Shown piece after piece: positions 11,476 to 23,908 of a stretch of DNA of 64,000 bases. Positions within the stretch are counted from its first letter, which is position 1. Every line of letters begins with the position of its first letter. The stretch is from Thozetella sp. PMI_491 (Eukaryota; Ascomycota; Sordariomycetes; Chaetosphaeriales; Chaetosphaeriaceae). Location of the stretch: positions 124,001 to 188,000 of the forward strand of contig MU270088.1 in NCBI GenBank assembly GCA_021432635.1. The letters run 5' to 3'. Position numbers and translations under genes: made by a program. The notes below the pieces were generated by a model. That model did not search any database, was not told the origin of the DNA, and worked only from the letters and a program-made list of their open reading frames with translations.

Positions 11476-12978
11476 TTGCTTGCAGAATACTATCGTTGCA
11501 TAGGCAGGTTTGGTTCGTAGCGGGGCAGGGAGAGCTATAAATCGCATTCAAAAGGCATGGGACCTATTTTTGTCTTCTAGTAAGTGTTGTGTCTCGGGGA
11601 ATTAGAAGAGACACGTACCGCACAAGATGGCAGACTTTGTGGAGTGTCTACGGCAAGGCCGGGAATAGAAAGGCTGAGTATAACCAGAAATGGGTTTACA
11701 TGAAAATACATCTTAACAGCAGAGGAGTTACCGGCACTGCCTCTAGATTTGTTGGAGTCATTGGAAGGCAGACAGAATCAGATGATCCGGCTTCCCGCCC
11801 CGATCCTGAGAAGCGAGCGAGCGTCACCTTTTTCAATGACCCAGGCTCTCGGTACAGAAAATGGAACAGCCAAACCTCTTCTCGAGCAGATCGGAGCGGC
11901 TGCGGCTTGGTGCCCACTACCAAGTCTTGTTTCACGCCAAATCCATGGATGAGCATAACTGGAGCCTAAGGGTGATAAGGTCTGCAGCATGCATGGGAGG
12001 AAAGGATTAGCTGCATCGGCAATCGCAAAACTAAGCCGACAAAAGTATGTGCAATATGTATAGAAAGCGGTGGCCCCCGCACGATAGCGGCACACAGTAT
12101 AGGAATTTTTCGACGAAAAATTGGATCACCAATGGCAGACGGGCATTTCCCCCTGAGCCAAACGTGGTGACATTGCGCTAATGCACAACCCCCCGATGGA
12201 AATCCCGTGTCTCGCGTGACTGCCAGACTTCCCCAGGCTGTGCAGCCATCCTCTTCTGGTTTTGCTAGTCCGGCGAGCCAGGGGTGGCTTTTCTCTTGCC
12301 GCTTCGGCGCTATTACTCACCGACACCGAGGCCGTTCCGGTCCTAGGGGCAAGATAGGGGTTCCCACCCCCGCTCTTCCGAAACTTGACAGAGCTGTCGG
12401 AAAACATAGATAATTCACTTTGCTAATAGTGTCAAACGCAGCTTGTCGGGACGACCCCGGTCACGGGAAATTTTCTTCCTAAGGTGGAACGGAGGGAGGA
12501 CAGCTCTTGGCACTAGAATCGGCCAAGGAACGTGGCGTCGAGCACACCACCAGAAGCCGAACCACGGAGTAATTATCCCATGATGCTCAATCAGGAAAAA
12601 TATCATTTCAATAAGACGAGGAATGCCCAGGAAGAGGTTGGACGCTGTGTTGGTTGGATATTATCTAGTCCGAGTTCCTATGAAAAGTGTAGTTTTGACA
12701 AGCTGGAGGTTTAGTTATGGTTGGGGTGGTCTTGTCCAATCTGGGGCTTGGAGGGAGGAATCGGGTGGAGAGAAGCTAAAGGCTGCTCGACAAGCGCCGT
12801 GATACTTTTCAAGCCCCCTAGATTCCGTTACGCCTGCTTGCATCGGCGGCTGAATGGTGGGGCGACGCACTCGTGTCATCAGATGGCACCAGAGATGTTG
12901 AGGTCCTATTTATGAGATTTGAGTACTTGGATGCCTAGGTAGGTAGTTATGCTACATTTGTCACATATGGGCCGGTAA
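11476..12978. other. gene-free stretch
   Basis: No supported gene. Several overlapping frames on both strands look random. Confidence 0.55.
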
Positions 12979-14008
12979 CTACTGGCGCTCTATAGTATGT
13001 CTGATGACCTCATTCAGGTCTTCTCGGGGTACACCCAACCTTTCGTTCCAGAGCTCTTCTTCTTCGGCAAAATTATTTCCGTACCCTGTGTTCAAAGTAG
13101 CCGCTAACAGCAGCTTTCCTGCTCCCATCATGTTCCCACTCGCCATCGCGGCTCTACCTTCCGCCATTGCCTCCTCGGTTGTTGTTTTTGTGACCGCATA
13201 CTTCACTCCCTGGGCTTTCTCAAGCGTTGATAAAATTTCATTGAATGAAATTTCGAACGATGAGACAAATACGTACCGGTTCTCTGTGGCCTCAGGATTC
13301 TTCAAAACGCCTAGAACTGCCCGTGCCACATTGGCTCGCGTCGTAGAAGAGAACTTGTGGTTACCATCGTCCCAGATGGTCGCCTTGTGGCCCTTGATAT
13401 CAAAGCCGATGAATCCGGTGGCCAGGCCGCTATGACTTGGATTAGCTCCGAGGGAATGGGGAAATCGGGCAAAATTCATAACTAATATACTCACATATCG
13501 GTGAACATGCCGGTGCAGATCGCGGTCCACGTGAGGCCAGTGCCTTCCATGGCCTGAAGATCTTTGGTAAACTTTGCCTTCGCCGCGACCATGGGAAAGA
13601 TAGATACGGTTTTTTGGTTTTGCGTATTGCTGCCGAACTCCGAAGGTATAAACCGTTGTACACCTGCCTTTATGGCTGCTTCGGCGAATCTGCCCTCCTG
13701 TCCCATGAGCTGGAAACCATTGGCCATCACTACAGCATCCTGCCCGGTGAACACTTCCTCAAGCTGCTCTTGGGGGTATGTATCATCCACCTTGACCACT
13801 CTCACACCCTCTGTGATCTTGCCAGTGGATGATTTGCGAGACACGACTGTAATGTTGAGCTCTGGGTCTGCCTTCAGAGCCTCAACTATATAGGTGCCTA
13901 GGCTTGACATGCCGGCCGTGGAGGCCTGAAAGTCCCTGTTTAGCGAGGTTCTAGAGACTGGTTTGCGTTGCTTACCCCGACAACCGCAATGTGTTTTAGA
14001 ACGACCAT
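12979..14008 (-). CDS. NmrA-like / isoflavone reductase-like protein
   Basis: An NAD(P)-binding protein of 306 residues in the NmrA/isoflavone-reductase branch of atypical short-chain dehydrogenases. These are either reductases of small phenolics or redox-sensing regulators. Exons are 13976-14008, 13495-13925 and 12979-13435; introns of 49 and 59 nt join in frame. The first join builds the nucleotide-binding loop (VVG-ASTAGMSSLGTYI), a GxxGxxG-like motif starting near residue 11. The conserved segment AGVQRFIPSEFG follows at about residue 107. The length is normal for the family. There is no signal peptide, so it should be cytosolic. The substrate is unknown. Confidence 0.87.
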
Positions 14009-15149
14009 CTTGAGATATTTTAGCGTTGAGATTTTTATATTCCTAGATTAGCGGAAGACGAGACATAACCTAGAAAATATCATCCAGGGCAGGTAGCGGA
14101 TATATACTAAGTGTAGATCACAGTGTTCATCGGGTTTATTCTCGAAAGAGCTAGTGTTTGGTAAGCAAACTAGGAAAAGAACAAAAAGTGCCCGAAAAGT
14201 CTCCGGCTATTTCTAGAATAGCAGTGATGGTTAAGTTAGTTTGTAGGATTAAATAGTGATTTTGAGATATCTCAAGTAAAAAGAAGGACCGTAAAAAATC
14301 AAAGTGTAGTAACTAAAAGTGTATTCTTGTCTGCCATCTAAAGAGTGTAATGGGCGCTCGAAAGAGCACCTAAGTAGCTCCTAGCTGATCGCGTGGAGCT
14401 CAGTTCCACGTGCTCTAGCTGAGTGCTTTAGAGCGCTCCAGAGCGCTCTAGCTCATGGAATAACTGTTTTACTGCGCTGCGAAGCCCATAAACCAACATA
14501 GTTAGTAGTTTTATAAGAGAGAATTGACGCTAGTAGCCCACTAAAAGAAATAAGAAAAACCAAGTATAGTTAAAGCTAAATCTTCTCTATATATACACAC
14601 ATCTTTCTAGAAAAGATCTTATTTCTTATATTAACCCCCATTTTAGACAATTGTATTTAATAAATCTTATCTATTCTCATCTCTTAGAGCTGTAACAGTA
14701 ACACTATACCATTCCAATGCACTCTCATCAACTTAGCTCTAAAGTACAAGCCAAACCGAGTTGCTACTAATATACGAGCTATCTAGCGGGCCTTTAGCCC
14801 TCTTAACACGAACTAGCTTCGGCTTTTAGAGCAGGAGGTCCTTGAGCTTTGGCTGCGAGATGAGCGAGGCTACGGAGGCGATACCCTAAGACTACAAGGC
14901 CACGCCAGAATGTTAGCAAGCAAATAAGATGGTGGTTATAAGAGTAAGACCGGCGATAGCAGCTAGTAGAGGCTCTATAGAGTGAGTTGGACGGACGCTG
15001 TTATGGGGTCATGTGGGATATATTATACAGATCGAGCAACGCGGGGGTGTAAATTCAACTTTAATCGTCTCTGTGGCAACAGGAACCAAAGTCCTGGGGG
15101 TCAGCATGGTCAGCAGAATACACAAACATCTTGAATTACAGCCGAATAG
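14009..15149. other. AT-rich gene-free region, possible decayed repeat
   Basis: No coding signal on either strand. The tract from about 14040 to 15010 is AT-rich with short inverted repeats, including a 9-bp stem (see the hairpin entry). Its texture differs from the flanking genes and suggests an old, degraded repeat. I cannot assign a family. It abuts the truncated permease fragment, so it may mark the junction that removed that gene's 5' part. Confidence 0.4.
14429..14450. repeat. short perfect hairpin
   Basis: TAGAGCGCT pairs with AGCGCTCTA over 9 bp with a 4-nt loop, inside a run rich in GAGCGCTC words. No function is assigned. Confidence 0.5.
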
Positions 15150-15719
15150 TTTGACATGGCGAAGAATGGATGCGCACCAAAGTCTTTTACTCGCTCCAAT
15201 CGATTTAGTATTCCTTACGTTGCTGTTGGATTTTGCCTTCTCTTTGTCTCGCTTGCATATATCCCCTCATCCAATACAGCGACCGTCGTATTTACATGGA
15301 TGCTGGATCTAATCATGATGTCGGCTCTTGTAAACTGGCCAATTATAGTTATCACCTACCTGCGCTTTTACTATGACTTCAGGGCACAAAGGGTAGATTG
15401 AGGCCGGTTGCCATACACAAGTCCATTTCAGCCATGGTATTCCTGGATTAAGCTCCCCGCTTTCATCATATTACTTTTCGCCTTGGGATATTCTACGTTC
15501 ATATGGGGGCATTGGAATAGCGAGACGTTGGTATCCTCATACCTCAATCACCCTTTCGTGCTATTGTTCTACTTCTTGTGTAAATTCATAAAGAAGACGA
15601 AGATTGTTCTATCAGCGGATATTCCACTTTGGCCATTCATACAATCGCATAAGAGAACCTTGAGCCTCTGCTCACGTCCAAAAAGGGTCGTCCAAGGGCT
15701 GAACGTTTTATGGTCTTGA
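15150..15719 (+). pseudogene. C-terminal fragment of an amino-acid permease
   Basis: The translation matches the last third of a fungal amino-acid permease (AAT/YAT type): FDMAKNGCAPKSFTRSNRF, then PYVAVGF, membrane helices, YLRFYYDF, LPYTSPFQPW and KFIKKTKIV, in family order. An in-frame TGA at 15399-15401 interrupts it in the loop before the LPYTSPFQP motif, and a TAG just upstream at 15147 closes the 5' side. About two thirds of the gene, including helices 1-7, is missing. It is a truncated remnant without transport function. Confidence 0.8.
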
Positions 15720-16427
15720 AGGGTGGGGGCAGCGACTGGCCACGAAAGAGGATATCAATATCAGAGCAGCGAGAAAACTCACAGCTTAAAAGGATAATCT
15801 TGGTTAACCCTCTATTTAAAAGTTGCTAGTCTGTAACGGGATCTATAACGAGAAAATCCACTGCTTAAGGCGATCTATTCTATCCCTATGAATGCTTTCT
15901 CCCACTTTTGCACGCTGTTTCAGCCTTGATCTTGCATTTGTTCGGGCTGCTTACCCAAAGCGAAACCCCCGACAATCGATAAGTTCTCAATTCTCAGCCT
16001 TGGCTTTGTGCTTGTCGAATTACCCCTGAACTTCGCACTGCACACCTCAACTTCTTCCTTGCGATGGGGCAATCATTGTGCACTTCTATTGGCCAGGAGT
16101 CTGCCAAGCGCCGTTTTGTGGCTGCGCTTACCAACGGCGAAGTCCTATTGGAATGGCGCATTGCCAGTTGCATTTCACCTCGCAAGCTGCCTTCCTCAGC
16201 CGCATATTGTCCCTCCATTAGAGCCCCGCTGTGAGTCTGCAAATCGTTCGTCCAGGCAGATTGCCAAAGCTGCATCAATCTCTCATAAAGCCTAGCTCAA
16301 CACCGTCGTCTACCTTAGAAGCAACGTCGCATTCTCGGTATCTTCAGCTCAAGAATTACACAGCGAGTATAAGATCGAATCCCCAAGCATTTCAAATTCT
16401 AGAAACCGAGCGACAGATTTAGAGAAT
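15720..16427. other. gene-free stretch, 5' flank of the AAA+ gene
   Basis: No gene is seen. It should contain the promoter of the AAA+ ATPase gene; I found no clear TATA box. Confidence 0.45.
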
Positions 16428-18761
16428 ATGGCACTGCAAAGCGATACGGAAGATCTTGTCTCCGTCACAGTGGGCATGAACGACGTTATCATCCAGGACT
16501 CGGCCAAGAACGACTCTGGAGAGGATCAGATCGCGGATGTTTTCGAAGCGGGGCTGAAATGTGAGTCGAAGCGGCTTTATCCAAAATCAGACAGTCGATA
16601 CACCGAATGGATCGATCGACTTCCGGACAGGGTCTTGGATCAGGAAAATACCTTCGGAGATCCATGGAAGGAATATGCGATCCTTCTTCGCACCAACGTT
16701 GACCACGGAGACCACCACCTTCATTCTGTCGTGATTCAGAGCCCCTTGTTGAGGTCAAAACTCAATTCTGTCTTCAAAGACTACCCTAGCTTCTTCCTTG
16801 CAGAAGACAAGAATTCCATCGAGGCACCATTCAAACCCTTCGTACACTACTGGGATGCCTTCGTCTCAGCCTGCGATGACGCGTCAGACACCGGCAGACA
16901 CATGCAACTTCTGAAGATAGCATTGGAACCGGAGCTTCAGGAGTCGTTCGCAGTCATCGAGAAGTTCAGGAAAGACGGCAACATTCGATTTGATCAGCTA
17001 TGGGCCATCTTCAAGCCTGGTACCTTTGTATACTCGTTGTACCGAGGCACTGAGCGGATCTACAAGCTCAGCAGGGTAGAAGCACGCAGGGGTATCGACA
17101 ATACGGGTAGATACTTCTTGCTCCATCTCTATTCCATCGACTGGGATGGGGAAATATACGGTCATACGCTTGAGATGGACGCAATCGAGATTTTTGATGG
17201 AATCAAGAAGTATTCTGACCTCGGCATCTATCCACTGGATATGCACCCAATGAAGGAAGCGGTGATTGAACGCCTAGTTGAACGGGGCAAAAAGTTCGTG
17301 TCTTACGCTGGGGTTCACTACCGAGCATACGATGGCTTCGCGCGAGACAGCAACTCGGGATACTTTTATACGGACGAATATGTAGGGATTTTTTCACTCC
17401 CTCTAGGTGGCTCGCAACTAACCTTGTTGACAGGTAACTGGACGAGTAGTCATAGATACGAGCATGTCACGTATCCCCATAGATGAACTACAACTAACTC
17501 GAGACTAGAAACATTCGTGCACTTTCATTCGAACTTGAAATACCAGATTCAGCATCTTGGAACAGAGGACGCGGAAGGGAAAGAGCCCGAAAGCCTTGAG
17601 CAGTCCGACACTAATTATACTCGCCAAAACCTATACATGAATCTCCACACTCTGACAGAGCAAGCTATATTTAGTGCCAACAAGAAAAAATTCGAGATGG
17701 CCCAGCTCGCTTTGACTACTGATCAGTTGATGATTTGCTCGCCAGACGTTAGAGGGTATTCTCTTACGCTGAACAAGTGGAGTGAGATTCTCATTGGCAC
17801 GGATATCAACAGCCGTATCTGACAACATGTTGACAGTGAGCTTCAAAATTGATTCGCTCCGAGACATTGAGTGGAGCTCCAACGCTTTTGAGAGCTTGGC
17901 ACTCCCGGGCAACTACAAAGAACTCTTGCTAGCGTTCGCACAGACACAAGGGGACTCCGCTGCCCAGTTTGACGATGTCATCGAAGGCAAAGGCAAGTTT
18001 CGACTACGTGTTCATTGAAGGCTTACTTACTGACAATGCCATCACGAGCACAGGAAAAGGAATGGTAGTATTGCTAGAAGGACCACCAGGCCTCGGAAAA
18101 ACTTTGACGGTTGAATCCCGTATGTCGATCTGCATTTCTAATCTAGGGCTAGGTGCTAACAGTGTCCGTACAGTCGCCGAAGAGTTGAAGATTCCAATTT
18201 ACAGACTTGTATCAGGCCAAGTCAGGTCAGAGCCTCACGCGATGAAGGCAATCCTGGAAGACGCTTTCCTGATGACCAAGGCCTGGAATGGAATCCTCCT
18301 TCTGGATGAGGCCGACATATTTCTGGAGCGGCGGTCGGTAAACGAGTTGGAAAGAAACCAACTTGTATCTGGTATTGCCCCCTACCTTCTGACACACCAG
18401 TAAAAACATGGCTAATAATGAAGTTTTCCTTCAACATCTCGAATACTTCGAGGGGATCATTTTTTTGACTACAAACCGAGTTGAATGCATCGACCCAGCC
18501 TTTCAGTCTCGAATCCACCTGTCACTGACATACCCGGAACTGACTCGAGAGTTGCGGCATAAGATTTGGAAGAACTTCATTCGAACAATGAAGGTTGACA
18601 CATCCAGCATCACTGATGCACATCTAGACAAATATGCTTCCATTGACATGAATGGACGCCAGATCAAGAACTCTGTGAAGATGGCCGGGCTCCTTGCTAC
18701 GAAGGAGAACCACCATTTGACCCCAGAGCACGTGGAAACGGTACTGGGGCTTGCTCGATAG
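16428..18761 (+). CDS. AAA+ ATPase with N-terminal DUF7025-like region
   Basis: A fungal AAA+ ATPase of about 654-673 residues. Firm exons are 16428-17381, a middle exon ending at 17781, 17837-17992, 18054-18119, 18174-18371 and 18424-18761. A short exon starts at 17434, and its 3' join is unsure: intron 17471-17508 (only 38 nt) or 17471-17565 are both in frame. Residues 1 to about 330 are the DUF7025-type region that precedes the ATPase in this family. Walker A is GPPGLGKT, Walker B ILLLDEAD, followed by RSVNELERNQLVS and the sensor segment LTTNR. One intron, 17993-18053, uses a GC donor (AAAG-GCAAGT). Such proteins are common in Pezizomycotina; substrate and role are unknown. There are no stops in the coding frame. 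Confidence 0.82.
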
Positions 18762-20140
18762 ACTCGATGTTTAGAACGACCGCCTTGTCTGGAATTAGTG
18801 GCTTTGCTGCAAGGTCGCCTTTTGAAGGTTGATAGGACGGTACTTCTACTTCTCCACTGCTCGCATTCGACCTAACCGCCCCCCCCCCCCTCTTTTCCCT
18901 CTCTTTTCTTCTCTCTTTTTCTCTCTGTACTTGCCCGGCTTCCAATTTTCTTAGTATGGAGTTCGAAATGATTCAAATCCGATAACAGCCTGAATCTTGG
19001 ATAATAAGAAGAGTCTTAAGATTGCTTAGTAGATAGACATGGTTCAATGTTTCTCCAACGATAAGTCAAGCACTTTTGATTGTGCACTTAATTATATCAC
19101 TGCCTGATGCTAGGAGCCAAGATTGCCGTCCTTGTTTTATAAAAAGAAATTGCTAAAATGAGTATAGTTAAAACCTGTCGTAGGATTGCAGAGACGTTCT
19201 TCGCAGGTAAAAATGACAGGTCCTTCAGCTCACTCAGGTAGATAAATCAACATAGACGGTCATGGAAGCGAGGGATCAAATCTACTTTCTTTTATTTTTT
19301 CTTTTCTCTAAACCACTGCAAGCACTTCCAGAGAAAGCTAATAGAGCAGAGCGCTGTCCCGTGGACGAGAAGAGGCGTTTTGGTTAACCGAGTTCCTTCC
19401 CATCTGATGACCTGGCACCCTTGCCCTCTTTTTTATGCTCGGGGCATGCTTGATAAGCTGTCCCAAGGCTCAAACCTGTGCCCATCGCCTATTTGAATGT
19501 GAGTTCACCACAGCCTTGCTAGTTTATGGTTACCTAGTTGCTGTGGTCCTGATTACTAAGGCCACTGACCAAATTGGTGAGTTCGCCACATCCGGGCTAA
19601 CAGACCAAGGCCTGTACTATTCCACGAAGCTGACAAGAGAAAGAATGCCAGTTCTGGAGGTTATTATGGGCCCCTAATTTCCGTCCGTTCGGTACTTCCG
19701 TTTAGACCCGGACTTATCCTGACATTGCCCGGGACGACACGGAGAATAGCATAGATACTACCCTGCAAATCCTGCTGTCGGAACCTCAACCTGGGGCCCG
19801 AGCTAGACTACTGCACCGATTGCTGACCGCTAAAATCCAATGGAACCAGTCAGTCACTTCGAAATAAGACCAAGGATCAAAATGGCTCATTACGATTAGC
19901 CCACCCGTCACCAGAATACGACCAAATAGGGGTGACATCCATACACCACGCTGCTTTCGTCAGCACTGATCACAGGCAACAACGCCTGTAAGCGTCATCG
20001 TTCGACAGCCGAGGATTCCTTGGCGATAACTGGGGCCAACTATCATTCTAAGATATAACTATGCGGAACTGGCTGTTTCCCTCCGTGGCATGTACGTGTT
20101 TTCTCGATAAAATTGTTCATACTGAGGGCCGCTCGCCAAG
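18762..20140. other. gene-free stretch with a polypyrimidine tract
   Basis: No supported gene. A C-run followed by a long CT-rich tract lies at about 18880-18930, shortly after the AAA+ stop codon, and a second T/C-rich tract at about 19285-19310. Confidence 0.5.
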
Positions 20141-21730
20141 ATGAGGTCACTCAAGTTCGGGGCATTTACCATTCTCCTCATTGGTCCACGCCAGGCTGCC
20201 TCCAAGCTTGAAATCTCGGTTCTAGATGCGCACCTGCAAAATCTCCAATCCGCCGTGTTTCCCGAACTCGAAGCCATATCTCGAGACATTTTTGCCCATC
20301 CGGAGATCTCGCGCAACGAGACCTTTGCCCACGATGTCAGTGTCAATCACTTCTGTGTCACCAAATCCGGCGAATGGGAGGTAGATGCTAGCATAAGTGA
20401 CGAGCTTCCAACGGCGTGGAAGATTGAGTTTTCCCATACACCGGCCAGTTGGCCGCAGGACCGCACCCTTCCAGCTGTTGGGTTCCTCGCAGAGTATGAC
20501 GCTCTGCTTGAACTTGGAGTGCCGTCCCATGCGTGTGGTCACAATCACATCTGGCTCACAGCGGTGTACGCGGCGAGCTTGGCTCGCCAGGCACTGATTG
20601 ACTTCGACATTCCCGGTCGTATCATCGCCGTAGGGACGCCCGATGAGGAGCAGAACTCGGGAAAGTTTGTGCTCGATGAAGCTGGTATTTTCGATGGAAG
20701 TCTGGTATGGCTTCTGGCGCATCCCAGTATCTCCGCGGCAATCCAACCAATGTCGTCTAGGCAGAATATCGTCGTGAGAGTGGTCAAGGACACCCATTTC
20801 GCCGCTGTAAAGACGGCATACAGCATGCTTACCCCTTTGGTGAGCCTTCAGGGCCTCCCTGGCCAGTTCTCCACCGCCGCATTAATCGAGGAGGTTGGGA
20901 TGTTCCAGTGCAATGTCGTCCAAGCCGACGTCGCACTTGGAGTTATTGGACCTACCATATCACGCGTGAATGACACCATCAACTCTGTGAAGGCGTCTCA
21001 CACCGGCTTTGAATCAACCAATTTCACACTTGCAATAGACCCGGAAATTGAAAATGGGATCCAGATCCTCTTTCATGGAAATGCCGGTCATACGTCGCAG
21101 GCAAACCAAGGCGCCCTTACTCTGTCGATTTTGAGCTTCCAACAGCTCACCAGTATTGGTGATTCCTTCGAATTCTACCTTCCCGACAACACCACTAGCA
21201 ATGAACTCGATTTCCTTGTCGATGTCCGGACGCGATGGACCCCGGATCTCCAGACGGTCATAGACTTCGTACTAAGCCACATTCCCACCCAGAACATCAC
21301 CCTGGACAGGAGCTACCCAGCGGTTGAGCCCGACCCCTTTCTAGGACCTCACTTCATTGATACCATTTCACGGTCGGCCTATGGGGCGCAAAAGTGGCCC
21401 CTTTCAACTACACCGCCCGCCGCCTCGGACGCCTCGTGGGTGCAGCGAGCCAGTGTCTCGCCAAACGGTAACGGCACGTTCACCGTGGATAGTGTGCACA
21501 AGGCAGTACTGCATGCAAACTACAATATTTGCACTACGGGTAATATTACACTATGCCCGTTTAACCACGATCCGCCGTTTGCCAGCCTGGCGGGTGCAGA
21601 CTTTGCTTATGCGGCGACCGAACAAGTTGCACGTGCCGTAGCGGCAGTCGCTGTGCAGCTACTAGATGACCCAAACCTTATGGCTAAGGCAACAGCCCAC
21701 ATTGCACAGGGACCTAAGAATCGCAAGTGA
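20141..21730 (+). CDS. M20-family metallo-amidohydrolase (PM20D2-like)
   Basis: A single-exon protein of 529 residues in the M20 peptidase/amidohydrolase family, zinc enzymes that cleave N-acyl or dipeptide amide bonds. Metal-site motifs are in order: FLAEYDAL (about 116-122), HACGHNH (130-136) and the Glu-Glu pair in GTPDEEQNSGK (169-170). A dimerisation-domain His (FHGNAGHTS) follows. The first 20 residues are hydrophobic and resemble a signal peptide, and there are many N-glycosylation sequons, so secretion is likely. The C-terminus is longer than in intracellular relatives. Substrate unknown. It lies alone between the AAA+ and NOV-HET genes. Confidence 0.85.
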   Translation: MRSLKFGAFTILLIGPRQAASKLEISVLDAHLQNLQSAVFPELEAISRDIFAHPEISRNETFAHDVSVNHFCVTKSGEWEVDASISDELPTAWKIEFSHTPASWPQDRTLPAVGFLAEYDALLELGVPSHACGHNHIWLTAVYAASLARQALIDFDIPGRIIAVGTPDEEQNSGKFVLDEAGIFDGSLVWLLAHPSISAAIQPMSSRQNIVVRVVKDTHFAAVKTAYSMLTPLVSLQGLPGQFSTAALIEEVGMFQCNVVQADVALGVIGPTISRVNDTINSVKASHTGFESTNFTLAIDPEIENGIQILFHGNAGHTSQANQGALTLSILSFQQLTSIGDSFEFYLPDNTTSNELDFLVDVRTRWTPDLQTVIDFVLSHIPTQNITLDRSYPAVEPDPFLGPHFIDTISRSAYGAQKWPLSTTPPAASDASWVQRASVSPNGNGTFTVDSVHKAVLHANYNICTTGNITLCPFNHDPPFASLAGADFAYAATEQVARAVAAVAVQLLDDPNLMAKATAHIAQGPKNRK

Positions 21731-23908
21731 TAAGGGCTAGAACGGCCACGGGTTTGTCGAGCACGGGCGGTTACCAACTATAGCTGGGTCCGCTCCCCAG
21801 ATGTTCTCGTTAGTCGTAGGTAGTGTATTTGAGCTTAAAGGCACTAGCCACCCAGACAACCTGGGTTTCTTCGAACACTGAGGTTCGTGGCACTGCTCTC
21901 GTTGATGTATAATTAATGTATAAGGTATTTACAAAGGGAAGCAGCTTTACAGCTGAACTAGCACAAGCAGATAAGCATATTCAGCTCACAGATCAGATGC
22001 CATACGCGGAATCTTAGGCGCAGTTAACTAGGTAAGCATTTTACAAAGCAAAGTCTGCAACAAGCTCAATAGGATGTGTGGATGAAAGCTGAGAGAGCCG
22101 GCCACGGTCCTGGTCGCGAGCTCAGCAGGTGGGTCCACCGACAACCGGGCGGGCTAAATTGGAAGGATTGGCAGGGCGGGCGGTTCGGAGTATGACCGCC
22201 GGACAAGCCGCCGCCGTGGCATCTTTATATTTGGAAAGTTCCGGGACATTCATTGAGTAGATGCTTGCCGCTACAAAACTTGCAGGACTGCAACCAATCG
22301 CTATCATTATTAGAGTTGACTGATAGCTATTTCGTTGTCTCTCAGAACGTCTTCCCTCGCAATAGTCGCTAGCCTTCTCAAATGCCAGAGCTTATGCCTT
22401 CTCTCTAAGATTGTTTAGAAGAGTTTTCTTATCGTTGCTGGTCACTATATGCATGTTGGTTGCTTTTTTTATTCATGCTGGTTGGTTGATGCACGATGAT
22501 TAAATTGGTGCACGCTGAATAATTGATGCACGTCGGTTGTCTAATCTAGGTCGGCTGTCTAATATGTGTTAGCTGCGAAACATCTGCCTCTACCCCGCAC
22601 ATGCGTTATGTTAAAGTCAAAATACCAAATGCAATAGCGGCTCGCCCTCTGAAGTGAACCTCGAGGCAACGATACGGATGGTGATATACAGCGCAAGCTT
22701 CAAGTTACGGTCACTCAAATACAGGGTTCATCAGAGGAATCAAGGTACATTCCAAGGTATTAAAGCCATGCTTCTTATCCAGAGCTAGAGCTCGATACAG
22801 CGGCCCTATAGTGATTATGTAGATGATCGGAACTCGAGCTTTACGAACGATCCACGGTGACCACCCTGTCAGAATGTCGCACAAAAATCAGGATCTTGGT
22901 CGGTATCCCTACCAATTGTAGGGTTACAACTTCCTGTACGGATATGAGCAGCACCTGCACTATTGATGCTGTTATGGAATTAGCTTGGTATTCATGTCTC
23001 AGCGTTGTGACCAAACTCAGTCAAGCCATATACCGCCGCATGAAGTCTTGTATGCCGACTATGGAAATTGCTCCCTTATTTTCTGCTGCCGCCGTTTAGA
23101 GCGACACCATGGAACCACGGACTGAGCACTCTTCGATCAAGATCATTGTCGTGCTCGAGCAGCAATCCAACAACAACGACAACACCAACAACAATAGCAC
23201 CACCACTGAACGTCCATATAAGTACAAAATTAGAATGAATACATACTTTCGATACCTTCTCCACCACCTCCGTCGGATCTAGTTGCTCACTAGTAGCCGA
23301 GCCAAGAGATAGGTGGAGTCCTATAATATATAATATTAAAAAAACAATGGAACTCCTGAGCCTTTTTGACGTCGTCAAAAATAGGATATGACATGTTTTT
23401 GAGGTCCTATTTAGTGCTAAGTATGTCATACCTAGCTATATGTAGACGATGGCAACCTCGTTGAGGCCAAACTGGCGGGATCTGTTACAGCTCGAGCATG
23501 GGAATAGAGCAGACTTGGAATGGCAGAATCTCTTGAACCAAACGAATTACCCGATGTAATTATGGATGCTATTCAATTTGTGCGGATCTGGGTCGGCGAT
23601 ATCTTCTGGTTCGGCGCGGGCTGCTTTAATGACGTGCCTAAGTAAATAGGCAGCCTGACAAGGCGGCCTCATAGAGGCAGTGTTGTTGAATGTGTGGAAA
23701 GTGACCCACACAGGTACTGTGGCATCCACTGATTGGACGCCTGGTGAGGCAAGCCTGCTGCAGGCTTCCACAGCCACGGCTCAGCTTTCATTTCGCGCTT
23801 TTGAAACTTGCAGCAAAATCTCTCAAGCTTGCCTAATTCCTCATTCCACAATTCTCATATTGATATTTCCTTCAATAGCTGAGGATTTGTGCTGAAAGAC
23901 GGCGCGAA
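21731..23908. other. long gene-free stretch
   Basis: No convincing gene over 2.2 kb. At about 22450-22565 there are loose short repeats (TTGATGCACG / GGTGCACGC, then TCGGTTGTCTAAT / TCGGCTGTCTAAT). A minus-strand frame at 23076-23429 has hydrophobic segments but low-complexity codons and no family match. Confidence 0.5.

Noticed and set aside
14040-15010. Possible terminal-repeat remnant of a retroelement
   Set aside because: No paired ends, no primer-binding site and no coding part recognised; left as an unassigned AT-rich block.
19435-19677. ATG-initiated frame of 80 codons after the AAA+ gene
   Set aside because: No motif, no homology by eye and no splice context.
23076-23429. Minus-strand 117-codon frame with hydrophobic segments
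   Set aside because: Low-complexity valine run from a simple-sequence tract; no start context, homology or splice support.
23598-23613. 16-nt identity with 25968-25983 inside the NOV-HET gene
   Set aside because: Flanks do not align, so chance or convergent codon use is likelier than a duplication.
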